This document shows positions 9,643-18,223 of a stretch of 64,000 bases of DNA, piece by piece. Position numbers and translations under genes: made by a program. The notes beneath the pieces are model-generated. The model worked only from the letters and a program-made list of their open reading frames with translations. It was not told the DNA's origin and did no database searches. Source of the DNA: JAUWGC01 sp963753055 (GTDB taxonomy: Bacteria > Bacteroidota > Bacteroidia > Bacteroidales > B18-G4); the NCBI GenBank assembly GCA_963753055.1, contig CAVWAP010000003.1:177131-241130 (forward strand), given 5' to 3'. Positions within the stretch are counted from its first letter, which is position 1. Every line of letters starts with the position of its first letter.

Positions 9643-10476
9643 CTAATCGCAGTCGCAATCCATTGCTTTATTATACATTGTCATTGCCCTAAAACTCATA
9701 CCCATACTTGAGAATCCACCATCATGATAAAGGTTTTGCATGGTAACCTTTTTAGTCAGGTCGGAAAATAGTGTAATACAATAATTGGCGCATTCTTCAG
9801 CAGTTGCATTACCCAGCGGTGACAATCTTTCTGTAAAATCCATCAGGCCTTCCATCACCCTCACACCTGATCCGGCAGTTGTCAATGTAGGTGATTGGGA
9901 AATAGTATTGATCCTGATCTTCTTCTCACGGCCATATATATATCCGAAGCTTCTTGCTATTGACTCCAGCAAGGCCTTGGCATCAGCCATGTCATTGTAT
10001 GCATACAGGGTTTTTTGAGCCGCAATGTAAGATAGGGCAATCACAGAACCCCAGTCATTGATAGCATCGAGTTTATTGGCAACCTGCAACATTTTATGAA
10101 ATGACATTGCAGATATATCAAGTGTCTTCTTGAAATATTCATAATTCAAGTCGTTATACACTCTCTTTTTCCTTACGTTGATCGACATGCCAATAGAATG
10201 CAATACAAAATCCACCTTCCCGTCAAATATCTGCATTGTGCGTTTAAATACGGCCTCAAGATCTGACTCGCTGGTTGCATCGGCAGGGATAACCTCTGCA
10301 TTACAGGCCTCAGCCAGTTCTTCCAATTGCCCAAAACGGATGGCTGATAGTGTGTTACTCAGTGTAAATCTGGCACCCTCTTCATAGCATTTCTTTGCTA
10401 CCTGCCATGCAATTGATTTTTCATCAAGGGCGCCAAAAATAATTCCTGTTTTTCCTTGCAATAAATTATATGCCAT
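9643..10476 (-). CDS. fabI: Enoyl-[acyl-carrier-protein] reductase (NADH) FabI
   Basis: FabI reduces trans-2-enoyl-ACP to acyl-ACP, the last step of each fatty-acid elongation round. The 277-residue protein is an atypical short-chain dehydrogenase: the nucleotide-binding start is GIIFGALDEKSIAW, and the FabI catalytic set is present with Tyr150 (LSY), Tyr160 and Lys167 in the YxxxxxxK motif YNDMADAK. SQSPTLTTAGSG is the substrate-loop region. The C-terminus is longer than that of E. coli FabI. The gene starts 18 bases after recN in the same direction, so the two are probably co-transcribed. Confidence 0.95.
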   Translation of the reverse strand: MAYNLLQGKTGIIFGALDEKSIAWQVAKKCYEEGARFTLSNTLSAIRFGQLEELAEACNAEVIPADATSESDLEAVFKRTMQIFDGKVDFVLHSIGMSINVRKKRVYNDLNYEYFKKTLDISAMSFHKMLQVANKLDAINDWGSVIALSYIAAQKTLYAYNDMADAKALLESIARSFGYIYGREKKIRINTISQSPTLTTAGSGVRVMEGLMDFTERLSPLGNATAEECANYCITLFSDLTKKVTMQNLYHDGGFSSMGMSFRAMTMYNKAMDCDCD

Positions 10477-10494
10477 AGGTTCTGATTTTTCTGA

Positions 10495-12159
10495 TTAATT
10501 TCTTGTTGTGCCAAGCAATTCGCGGGCTGTATCAACTGCAGACCTTGTAACCTGCTCATCACTTAGCAACTTGGCAATCTCTTCCACCCTGCCTTCCGCA
10601 TCTAATTTCTTTATTTGTGTTAGTGCTTTTTCTCCAGATGTGTCTTTAAACACCATAAAATGATGATCTCCTTTTCCCGCTATCTGCGGTAAGTGGGTAA
10701 TAACGATCACCTGCATTTGACCCGACATGGATTTAAGTATCTTGCCAACCTTACCTGCAATATCTCCTGAAACCCCTGCATCAATCTCATCAAAGATTAT
10801 TGTGGGCAGGAGGTTTCTTGTTGAAATAAGAGATTTTATTGCAAGCATAAGTCTTGAAAGTTCACCACCGGAAGCAATTTTGGAGATTTCCTTCTGAGTT
10901 CCACCTTTATTAGAGTTAAACATAAAGACGACATTATCAAGACCATCCTTGCCGGGCTCTTCAACTCTATTATGGTCAATACTCACATCGGCATCGGGCA
11001 TACCTAAACCCTTAACGATTTCGATTATTTCTTCAGAAAGTTCCGGAATAGCCTTTTGCCGTTCTTCAGATATAATCTCAGCAGAATCCAGTAATACTTT
11101 CCTGGCTTCGGCAATCTCATTGCTCAAAGTTTCAATATGCTCACCCAGAGAGGTAATTGATTCAATCTGTTCGCGGATGTGTTGTGTAGCCTGTATCAGC
11201 TCTTCTACTGTTTGAAGGTGATGTTTATGTTGTAACTGGAAGATCAGGTCCAGTCGAGCGTTGAGCTCATCAGCTCTTTGGGGATCAACCTGGATATCCT
11301 GCTCCAGCTTTTCAATCTCGCGTGCGATATCATCTAATTCAATAATAGTGCTATCCAGTCTTTGTTGAAGGACACTAATATCTTCGTGCACAGGGCCGAG
11401 CTTTTCTAAGCTGAGGTTTATTTCTGACAGCTGGTTAAGGATATTATTCTCTTCTGTGATAAGAAGCCGCATCGATGACGATAAAGTTGTTTTGATCTCC
11501 CCGGCATTATTAAGGATTTCAAGCTCCTTTTCGATCTTTTCCTGTTCATCCGCTTTCAGGGCGGCCTTTTCAAGCTCAATCAACTGAAAATGCAGATAAT
11601 CCTGGTCAGTCTTGGATTTATTTTCTTGCTCAACAAGCTCATGATAGATTTTATGTTTGGCAGTAAAATCCAGATGCAATGCTTTGTACTCATTAATCTG
11701 CTGATGCAATCCGGCGTATTGGTCAATCACAGCTAACTGGAAATTAGAATCGTTCAGTGTGATAGTCTGATGTTGTGAATGAATGTTAACAAGTTTTTCG
11801 CCAAGCTCCTTAAGCAAGTTTAAATTAACGGGCGTATCATTGATAAAGCCCCGGGATTTGCCATGTGGGTTGATTTCACGTCGAAGGATGCTTATCTCGT
11901 CATAGTCCAGTTCATTTTCAGCGAAGAAGTCCTGCAATCCATATCCACCAATCAGGAAATGGCTCTCAACAACGCATTTACTTTTCTTATCAAGCAAAAC
12001 TGTGGTATCGGACCTGTCGCCCAACACCAATCCCAGGGCGCCGAGAAGAATAGACTTACCTGCTCCTGTTTCTCCTGTGATAACAGAGAAACCCGGTCCA
12101 AAATCCATCTCAAGATGCTGGATCAGGGCATAATTTTTAATGGATAGGTGTTTTAACAT
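10495..12159 (-). CDS. recN: DNA repair protein RecN
   Basis: RecN is an SMC-like ATPase that acts at double-strand breaks during recombinational repair. The product is 554 residues, the usual length. Walker A is GETGAGKS at 29-36; the central part is coiled coil rich in Glu, Lys and Leu; the ABC signature appears as KIASGGELSRLMLA, and Walker B as TIIFDEIDAGVSG. I chose the ATG at 12157-12159 (MLKHLSIKNYALI), which is the family start. A longer frame from 12201 would begin upstream of a possible promoter box at 12190-12197. Order bamD-rpoZ-coaBC-DUF4835-recN is a common Bacteroidota arrangement. Confidence 0.95.
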   Translation of the reverse strand: MLKHLSIKNYALIQHLEMDFGPGFSVITGETGAGKSILLGALGLVLGDRSDTTVLLDKKSKCVVESHFLIGGYGLQDFFAENELDYDEISILRREINPHGKSRGFINDTPVNLNLLKELGEKLVNIHSQHQTITLNDSNFQLAVIDQYAGLHQQINEYKALHLDFTAKHKIYHELVEQENKSKTDQDYLHFQLIELEKAALKADEQEKIEKELEILNNAGEIKTTLSSSMRLLITEENNILNQLSEINLSLEKLGPVHEDISVLQQRLDSTIIELDDIAREIEKLEQDIQVDPQRADELNARLDLIFQLQHKHHLQTVEELIQATQHIREQIESITSLGEHIETLSNEIAEARKVLLDSAEIISEERQKAIPELSEEIIEIVKGLGMPDADVSIDHNRVEEPGKDGLDNVVFMFNSNKGGTQKEISKIASGGELSRLMLAIKSLISTRNLLPTIIFDEIDAGVSGDIAGKVGKILKSMSGQMQVIVITHLPQIAGKGDHHFMVFKDTSGEKALTQIKKLDAEGRVEEIAKLLSDEQVTRSAVDTARELLGTTRN

Positions 12160-12189
12160 AACTATGCTCAGGAATGTAAAATCCCTGTA

Positions 12190-12197
12190 CAAAAATA
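12190..12197 (-). promoter_or_regulatory. Possible internal promoter box for recN
   Basis: On the minus strand this reads TATTTTTG, a match to TAnnTTTG, 30 bases before the recN ATG. I see no convincing -33 element. It may let recN be expressed apart from the upstream operon. Confidence 0.3.
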
Positions 12198-12219
12198 ACA
12201 ATAAACTGATTTATGAGAA

Positions 12220-13116
12220 TCAGTTCTTCATGATGTCTTCATACTTTTCAGAATTGGCTGGATCAATGAACTTTAGCTTATTGGCTGCTTCAGTTTTCTC
12301 GGCAGGTGTACCTTCGGAAAAGATATTGATGTATTCAAATATCTTAGCCTCAGAGAGGAGTTGGAGCATAAACAGGTTTGGACGGTCCTTCTTAACCTGT
12401 TCAAGGTAGCCCAGGGATTTCAAGATAACAGCCCTGCCTTTATCCGGATCTTCAAACATTACATCAAGGCCAAGGCGGTGATACTCATAAAGGAAGTCCC
12501 TGAGTGGGGCATATTTTGCATTCAGCAGGTTTTCAACCATCCAATAGCGGTTCTTCTGACTTTCAAAAGCTTTCCACCCTTTTGCATTGGAGTTCCCTGC
12601 GGCGGTAACAATGAGTTGAGCTTCTTCATAGTATGGCGTTCCACCATACCGGGAGAAAGTATCGAAGTCAAGGCCAAGAAACATATAGACATAAAAAGCA
12701 AGAACAGATGTAAGGTTAGATGTATATACTGCCGGGTTAAATTCCAATGATTGGAACATAGCATATTGGATCTGGAATTCCCGGTCTATATAATTCAAAA
12801 CGGTTGAATTGTATGATGAATTTAATATAGGTCGTTTTAATACGATGTTGATGTTGGCCTTGAACCTATCACTTCCATCCCACTCAGAAAAAGTAATAAG
12901 GATAGTACAATCAATACGTTCTTCATTGCCAAAATTATAATTGCTCCATTTGCGGTTATTCATGAAATCGACAATAGACCTTTGCATGGCCTCAAACACT
13001 GATTTATTTGAATTCTCAATTTGATCAGTATTAATCTGCACATCACAATTCAATTCCTGCGCCATTATTACAGTGGACATCATAAAAAACGTAAATATGA
13101 GGATTAGATTTCGCAT
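12220..13116 (-). CDS. DUF4835 family protein (PorD-like, type IX secretion associated)
   Basis: The 298-residue protein has a signal peptide (MRNLILIFTFFMMSTVIMAQ, cut after AQ) and so acts in the periplasm or at the outer membrane. The mature start ELNCDVQINTDQIENSNK and the motif FMNNRKWSNYNFGNEERI match the Bacteroidota DUF4835 family, which sits between coaBC and recN in many genomes. Some current databases name this family PorD, a type IX secretion component. I recall that naming but cannot verify it here. A type IX substrate (the M14 peptidase at 18,216) is present in the same stretch, which fits. It is 36 bases downstream of coaBC. Confidence 0.75.
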   Translation of the reverse strand: MRNLILIFTFFMMSTVIMAQELNCDVQINTDQIENSNKSVFEAMQRSIVDFMNNRKWSNYNFGNEERIDCTILITFSEWDGSDRFKANINIVLKRPILNSSYNSTVLNYIDREFQIQYAMFQSLEFNPAVYTSNLTSVLAFYVYMFLGLDFDTFSRYGGTPYYEEAQLIVTAAGNSNAKGWKAFESQKNRYWMVENLLNAKYAPLRDFLYEYHRLGLDVMFEDPDKGRAVILKSLGYLEQVKKDRPNLFMLQLLSEAKIFEYINIFSEGTPAEKTEAANKLKFIDPANSEKYEDIMKN

Positions 13117-13152
13117 AAAGTATTCTCTTAAATAATTCAGTATAACTAATTG

Positions 13153-14352
13153 TTAATCTAATAGTTCTTTAATCTTCCCAACAATATCTTTTGCCACTTC
13201 CCTTTTCATTTTCTGAGGGAATTCAAGCACTTCACCACGGCTGTCAATCATGGTTACTTTATTAGTATCATGCTGAAAGCCTGCGCCGGGGTCATTTAGG
13301 GAATTCAGAATAATCAGGTCCAGGTTTTTCTTTTTCAGTTTTGATTTGGCATTGTCCATTTCATTATCTGTTTCCAGTGCAAACCCAACGAGGAGCTGAT
13401 CTTTCTTTTTAGCTTTGCCCATTGCTTCCAGGATATCCTTTGTAGGCTTTAAAGATAAAGATAACTGATCATCCTGTTTCTTTATTTTACTGTCCTGGGT
13501 TTTTATGGGTGTATAATCTGCCACAGCAGCTGTCATTACTGCTATATCGCACTGTGGAAATAAATCAACGCAATGATGATACATTTCATCAGCAGACATC
13601 ACACCTATCCGGTCAATGCCTGGATTGGAAATATTCAGGTTGCTTGGTCCACTGATAAGGAAAACTTTGGCACCTCTGTGTGCAAACTCTTCAGCAATCG
13701 CATAGCCCATCTTACCAGAGGAGTGATTTCCTATAAACCTGACCGGGTCGATGGCTTCATAAGTCGGTCCTGCGCTGATCAGAATGGTCTTTCCTGTGAA
13801 CTCATCTTTTGACAAAAAAAAAGACCTGATGATCTCCAGGATAGCTTCAGGTTCCTCCATCCTACCCTCCCCACAAAGTCCGCTTGCGAGCTCACCGCTG
13901 GCAGGAGGAATCAGGATATTTCCAAAGGATTGCAGTGTTTTGATATTTTCCTGTGTAACAGGATGCAAAAACATGTCCCTGTCCATAGCCGGGGCAAACA
14001 TCACCTTGCATTTGGCAGATAGATAGGCTGTAAGAAAGAAGTTATCTGCAACACCATGAGCCATTTTCGCCATGGAGTTGGCTGACAATGGCGCCATAAC
14101 GAACAGATCAGCCCAGAGCCCAAGCTCAACATGGCTTGTCCATTCCCCGGTATCCGGGTCAAATGGATCAATAAGCACGGGTTTTTCACTTAATGTGGAT
14201 AAGGTCAGGGGAGTAATAAAGTCGGTTGCAGCAGGTGTCATAACCACTTGCACATCAGCTCCCTCCTTTTTAAGTAAGCGTACCAGGAAGGGGATTTTGT
14301 AGGCAGCAATACTGCCGCTGATGCCAATAACGATTTTTTTATCCTTAAGCAT
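13153..14352 (-). CDS. coaBC: Bifunctional phosphopantothenoylcysteine decarboxylase / phosphopantothenate-cysteine ligase
   Basis: CoaBC performs two steps of coenzyme A synthesis: CTP-dependent ligation of cysteine to 4'-phosphopantothenate, then FMN-dependent decarboxylation. The N-terminal CoaC flavoprotein domain starts GISGSIAAYK and carries the active-site His74 (TSHVELGLWAD) and Cys160 in the ASGLCGEGRM loop; PASGELA precedes it. The C-terminal CoaB domain begins near ILISAGPTYEAIDPVRFIGN and includes KIKKQDDQLSLSLKPTKDI. The length of 399 residues is normal. I preferred the ATG at 14350-14352 to a TTG seven codons upstream. The gene is 25 bases after rpoZ and lies in the same operon. 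Confidence 0.95.
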   Translation of the reverse strand: MLKDKKIVIGISGSIAAYKIPFLVRLLKKEGADVQVVMTPAATDFITPLTLSTLSEKPVLIDPFDPDTGEWTSHVELGLWADLFVMAPLSANSMAKMAHGVADNFFLTAYLSAKCKVMFAPAMDRDMFLHPVTQENIKTLQSFGNILIPPASGELASGLCGEGRMEEPEAILEIIRSFFLSKDEFTGKTILISAGPTYEAIDPVRFIGNHSSGKMGYAIAEEFAHRGAKVFLISGPSNLNISNPGIDRIGVMSADEMYHHCVDLFPQCDIAVMTAAVADYTPIKTQDSKIKKQDDQLSLSLKPTKDILEAMGKAKKKDQLLVGFALETDNEMDNAKSKLKKKNLDLIILNSLNDPGAGFQHDTNKVTMIDSRGEVLEFPQKMKREVAKDIVGKIKELLD

Positions 14353-14377
14353 GGATCCAACCTGCTTGAACAATTGT

Positions 14378-14716
14378 TTACTCTTCTGGACTTGCTACTT
14401 CATCATGTGGGTCCCTGAAGTAGATCTCATTATGCAGGAACTCATGAATGGCAATAAGTGTTGGTTTGGGGAGATGCTCATAATATTTAGCAATTTCAAT
14501 CTGCTCCCTGTTTTCGAAGATCTCTTCAAGATTATCGCTTGTAGTAGCAAACTCTTCAATTTTCCTCGACAATTCTTCCTTCATGCCCAATCCCACCTGA
14601 TTGGCGCGTTTGGTAAGCACTGATATCGTCTTGTATATATTGCCAGTTTGATCATAGAATTTATGCTTATCCCTGGTAACAGCTACTGATTCAGTTTTAA
14701 TCTTCTTATAGTCCAT
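14378..14716 (-). CDS. rpoZ: DNA-directed RNA polymerase subunit omega
   Basis: This 112-residue protein matches the Bacteroidota form of omega, the small subunit that helps beta-prime folding and RNA polymerase assembly. The start MDYKKIKTESVAVTRD, the segment TGNIYKTISVLTKRANQ and the C-terminal NREQIEIAKYYEHLPKPTL are characteristic of this lineage. It is between the bamD-like gene (30 bases upstream) and coaBC (25 bases downstream), the standard neighbourhood in Bacteroidota, where databases often call it a hypothetical or DNA-binding protein. Confidence 0.88.
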   Translation of the reverse strand: MDYKKIKTESVAVTRDKHKFYDQTGNIYKTISVLTKRANQVGLGMKEELSRKIEEFATTSDNLEEIFENREQIEIAKYYEHLPKPTLIAIHEFLHNEIYFRDPHDEVASPEE

Positions 14717-14746
14717 ATGTTGATTATGTTATTTGCTTTATACCTG

Positions 14747-15556
14747 TTAATTCTTTTTATGTTTCTCTATTTGCTTATAGGCATTCTTATTCAAGTTATT
14801 TGCCTCCTTGCCGAATTCTGACTCCGGGTAAAGATAAATAAAGTCATTATATGCCTCAATAGCAGACTGGTATCTTTCCTGTTGCTTTTCAGCAATACTG
14901 TTATCTGCATAATTGTAATATGCTTTAACAATGAAGAACAGCACTTCTTCTTTATTCTGTGTGTCCGGGTATTCTTTTAAAACATTATTAAAAGCCTTGA
15001 TGGCTGCTCTATAATAACCTGTTTTAAGGTACAGCTTGGCAATTTCGAAATCTTTTTTCTCAAGCTTGCCCCTCAGTTCATCTATCAGGTCATTACATGT
15101 CTCTATTCTTGCACTGAATGGAAACAGATCTATAAACAGCTGCATCTCTTTGATGGCTTCAAACGTATTGGTCTGGTCCAGGCTGTAACGTGGTGAATCA
15201 AGGTAATAGCAATAGGCACTCATAAACATGCACTCCTCAGCCCTTTCATTTGTAGGGAAGCTTTTTGCATAACGTTTGAAATAGTAACTAGCCACGATGT
15301 AATCCTCCTGGTGGTAATAGCAGTAGGCATAATAATAGTAGATCTCTTCAACCTTGTCGGTTCCACGATACGCGGCAACCACCTGTTCAAACAGGTTCAT
15401 CGCATGGTAATAATCCTTCTGGTCATAATAATCAAGGGCCGCTTCATACATTAGGTCATAATCATTGCTTTTCATCATTTTGGAATAATTGCTGCATGAA
15501 GAAGCAATAATTATCAGGGCGGGGATGATCAATATATAAGCCAGTTTCCGAAACAT
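14747..15556 (-). CDS. bamD: Outer membrane assembly lipoprotein, BamD-like
   Basis: BamD is the essential TPR lipoprotein of the BAM complex that folds beta-barrels into the outer membrane. From the ATG at 15554-15556 the product has 269 residues, with a lipobox IIASSC (acylated Cys21). The mature part has about five TPR units, such as YYDQKDYYHAMNLFEQVV, YHQEDYIVASYYFKRYAK and TGYYRAAIKAFNNVLKEYP, as in BamD/YfiO proteins. The start six codons upstream at 15574 lies within a promoter-like box, so I prefer 15556. It heads the operon bamD-rpoZ-coaBC-porD-like-recN-fabI. Confidence 0.88.
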   Translation of the reverse strand: MFRKLAYILIIPALIIIASSCSNYSKMMKSNDYDLMYEAALDYYDQKDYYHAMNLFEQVVAAYRGTDKVEEIYYYYAYCYYHQEDYIVASYYFKRYAKSFPTNERAEECMFMSAYCYYLDSPRYSLDQTNTFEAIKEMQLFIDLFPFSARIETCNDLIDELRGKLEKKDFEIAKLYLKTGYYRAAIKAFNNVLKEYPDTQNKEEVLFFIVKAYYNYADNSIAEKQQERYQSAIEAYNDFIYLYPESEFGKEANNLNKNAYKQIEKHKKN

Positions 15557-15560
15557 GCCG

Positions 15561-15568
15561 CAAAAGTA
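15561..15568 (-). promoter_or_regulatory. Promoter -7 box close to bamD start
   Basis: On the minus strand this reads TACTTTTG (TAnnTTTG), with GTTTC about 19 bases upstream as a weak -33 element. Only four bases separate it from the bamD ATG, so if used, the transcript would have almost no leader. Confidence 0.4.
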
Positions 15569-15648
15569 ATACAATTCAGTGAATTAAGAAACGTTTTTAC
15601 CTATCAAATATTATACCGGTTCTTTACTTACTATTCAAAGACTTTTAA

Positions 15649-15656
15649 TATTTTTG
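15649..15656 (+). promoter_or_regulatory. Promoter -7 box of the serine-palmitoyltransferase-like gene
   Basis: TATTTTTG fits TAnnTTTG, 34 bases before the GTG start at 15691. The -33 region (CTTTAC) is a weak match. Confidence 0.4.
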
Positions 15657-15690
15657 CATAACAATAATTACAAACCTAAAGCAAATTAAC

Positions 15691-16938
15691 GTGGATTTAT
15701 TTGAAAAGATCGCTAGCCGTCCTGGTGCATTGGGAAAATACCAGGAAAAGGCCCATGGATATTTCATGTTCCCAAAACTGGAAGGTGAAATGGGTCCCCG
15801 CATGAAGTTCATGGGAAAAGAAAGACTTATCTGGAGTTTAAACAATTATCTGGGACTGGGAAACCATCCTGAAATCAGAAAGGTTGACGCAGAAGCAGCA
15901 GCTGAATGGGGTTTGGCCTATCCAATGGGTGCTCGTATGATGTCCGGGCAAACAAAATATCATGAGGAACTTGAAAGGGGGCTGGCTGATTTTGTTGGTA
16001 AAGAAGATGCCTACCTATTTAATTATGGTTACCAGGGCATGTTCTCTGCTATTGATGCCCTGGTTGACCGAAAAGATGTGCTTATTTATGATCAGGAGGC
16101 TCATGCCTGCATCGTTGATGGTATGCGTTTGCATTTCGGGAAGCGCTTTGTGTACCCACATAACAATATGGAGAACCTCCGGAAAGAACTGGAAAGGGCT
16201 ACAAAAATCACAAATGAGACAGGTGGTGGCATCCTGGTTGTATCAGAAGGTGTGTACGGAATGACAGGAGATCTGGCCAAGCTCCATGAAATTGTTGCCC
16301 TCAAGAAAGAATTTAACTTCAGGCTCATGGTAGATGATGCGCATGGCTTTGGTACCATGGGCAAAACCGGAGCAGGTACAGCTGAGCATTTTGGTGTTGA
16401 AGACGAGGTTGATCTCATATGTGGTACATTTGCGAAGGCAATGGCAGGGATTGGTGGTTTCGTAGCAGGTAACAAAGACATCATCAGATACCTGATGTAT
16501 AATATGCGCTCTCAGGTATATGCCAAATCATTACCCATGCCAATGGTCATAGGTGCTCTAAAACGTCTCGAGATGATCAGGACTGAACCTCACCATAAGG
16601 ACAACCTTTGGAAAATAGTGAATGCTTTGCAAAATGGACTAAAGGAAAAAGGATTGAATCTTGGCCAAACTGAATCACCCGTGACACCTGTATATTTACC
16701 GGGCGATATCGGTGAAGGCACTCAAATCACTCTCGAGCTGCGTGAAAAATATAATATCTTCTGCTCAATTGTTGTCTACCCGGTTGTTCCGCGCGGCACA
16801 ATTTTATTGCGGCTGATACCAACATCAGTACACACACTTGAAGATGTAGAATATACAGTAAATGCTTTTGCTGCAATTAAGGAAAAGCTGAGTGCTGGTA
16901 AGTATTCTCATGAGATTCCTAATATGTTTGTTGAATAG
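15691..16938 (+). CDS. Alpha-oxoamine synthase (serine palmitoyltransferase / cysteate acyltransferase-like)
   Basis: A 415-residue PLP-dependent aminotransferase fold I/II enzyme of the alpha-oxoamine synthase family, which condenses an amino acid with an acyl-CoA. The internal aldimine Lys249 is in GTFAKAMAGIGGF, the cofactor-binding Asp is in MVDDAHGFGTMG, and the N-terminal glycine loop is YPMGARMMSG. This long form, beginning MDLFEKI and containing MKFMGKERLIWSLNNYLGL, is widespread in Bacteroidota. Two roles are plausible: serine palmitoyltransferase for sphingolipids, or cysteate-fatty acyltransferase for sulfonolipids. Databases also call it glycine C-acetyltransferase or BioF. It uses a GTG start with a promoter upstream. 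The next gene overlaps it by 47 bases. Confidence 0.8.
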   Translation: MDLFEKIASRPGALGKYQEKAHGYFMFPKLEGEMGPRMKFMGKERLIWSLNNYLGLGNHPEIRKVDAEAAAEWGLAYPMGARMMSGQTKYHEELERGLADFVGKEDAYLFNYGYQGMFSAIDALVDRKDVLIYDQEAHACIVDGMRLHFGKRFVYPHNNMENLRKELERATKITNETGGGILVVSEGVYGMTGDLAKLHEIVALKKEFNFRLMVDDAHGFGTMGKTGAGTAEHFGVEDEVDLICGTFAKAMAGIGGFVAGNKDIIRYLMYNMRSQVYAKSLPMPMVIGALKRLEMIRTEPHHKDNLWKIVNALQNGLKEKGLNLGQTESPVTPVYLPGDIGEGTQITLELREKYNIFCSIVVYPVVPRGTILLRLIPTSVHTLEDVEYTVNAFAAIKEKLSAGKYSHEIPNMFVE

Positions 16939-18223
16939 AGATTCCAATATACATCGAAGAAAGAGATATGGTATATTCTACAAGGTATACCGCAGGATTC
17001 GCTATTTGCGCTATGTCAGGAAGAAGAAGAAAAAAACCTTAAGAGAGCTCCGTCAGCTTCAGCGGGAAGAGTTAAGGCTTGCAAGGGAAAAAGGCAGGGA
17101 GCAACTCCAAAATGATCTTTCAGAAGACAGGAAAAGGAAACAGCATGAGAGGGAGCGGCAAGCTGCAGAGTTCAAATCACAGAAAGCTGAATTTTTAAAA
17201 GCAGCCGAGGAATACCAGCCTATCTTAAAAGCCCAAAAGGCGCAGGTTAAGAAAAAACAGGACGCCGAATCGGTATTTCTGCGAAAGCGCAGAAGAAGAC
17301 TTTTACGCTTTTACTTCAGGAACAGCGGCAGGAGGCTAAAACGATGGATCCTTTCTCTCAATTACAAAAATTTCAAAAAATGGCTCAGGAACTATAAAAG
17401 CCGAAAGCAGGAAAGGAGGAATTTATATTCCATTGCAGTAAATTCAACCAGCCTCTTCCTCCTCTCCTATTTATTTGTCTATCTCTTTTCACTACTGGTC
17501 ACCAGCATCTCAGGTACCTTCTTTGAATACTCAAGTACGATATATTATTACGATATTTATTTTAATATCAGGAGTGATCAGTGGCATCATGATGCCGTAA
17601 AAGTCATTTACTCTTCCGCTCCTGTCGCATTGCTATTCATCGGAACAATTCTCCTCATTGTGTTCAGCTATATCAGGGAAGATAAAGGGCTTTACAAAAT
17701 GTTCTTCTTCTGGGGGTTCCTGCATAGTTACACCATGTTTTTTGGAGGCGTACTGGTAGGAACCGTCTTTGGAACCGGGTTAGGACATGCAATCAACTGG
17801 TCATATATCCTGGACACAGGGAAAATGGTTTATTCCATCATCTCATTAGCTATTTTCATAATGATAGGTGTCCTTTCCAGTAAGTCATTTCTACTATCTG
17901 CCAATACATATTATAACTACCTTACTGGCAGTGTCAGAAGCAAGTTCGTGTGGGCACAAATGGTAATACCTTTTCTTGCTGGAAATATCATGATGTTTGT
18001 TTTCAGGATGCCGGTGCTTAAGACCTATTATATTTTTGTTGGAATAACCATGATCCTGGTAGTCATACCGGCATGGGTGAGCACCGGCTTTTACCCAACA
18101 ATGTATTTCCATGAAGACCCGGTCAGCATTAGGCCAAGCTGGAAGCTCATTGCCCTGGCACTGGGTGTTTATGCCATATTACGTGTACTATTAGGAATAG
18201 GAATACCAGTGGATTTTACTTAA
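16892..18223 (+). CDS. Polytopic membrane protein with long basic coiled-coil N-terminus, unknown function
   Basis: I do not recognise this family. The first 150 or so residues are extremely rich in Lys, Arg, Glu and Gln (for example VRKKKKKTLRELRQLQREE and EDRKRKQHERERQAAEFKSQ), predicted helical or coiled coil and cytoplasmic. About six hydrophobic segments follow, beginning near SLFLLSYLFVYLFSLLV and ending near ALALGVYAILRVLLGIGI. The start is uncertain: GTG 16892 has a good AAGG site, while ATG 16910 and TTG 16928 are alternatives. It overlaps the end of the acyltransferase gene, so it is likely translated with it and may act on the same lipid or in envelope assembly. That link is inference. 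Its 3' end overlaps the convergent peptidase gene by 8 bases. Confidence 0.7.
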   Translation: MLVSILMRFLICLLNRDSNIHRRKRYGIFYKVYRRIRYLRYVRKKKKKTLRELRQLQREELRLAREKGREQLQNDLSEDRKRKQHERERQAAEFKSQKAEFLKAAEEYQPILKAQKAQVKKKQDAESVFLRKRRRRLLRFYFRNSGRRLKRWILSLNYKNFKKWLRNYKSRKQERRNLYSIAVNSTSLFLLSYLFVYLFSLLVTSISGTFFEYSSTIYYYDIYFNIRSDQWHHDAVKVIYSSAPVALLFIGTILLIVFSYIREDKGLYKMFFFWGFLHSYTMFFGGVLVGTVFGTGLGHAINWSYILDTGKMVYSIISLAIFIMIGVLSSKSFLLSANTYYNYLTGSVRSKFVWAQMVIPFLAGNIMMFVFRMPVLKTYYIFVGITMILVVIPAWVSTGFYPTMYFHEDPVSIRPSWKLIALALGVYAILRVLLGIGIPVDFT

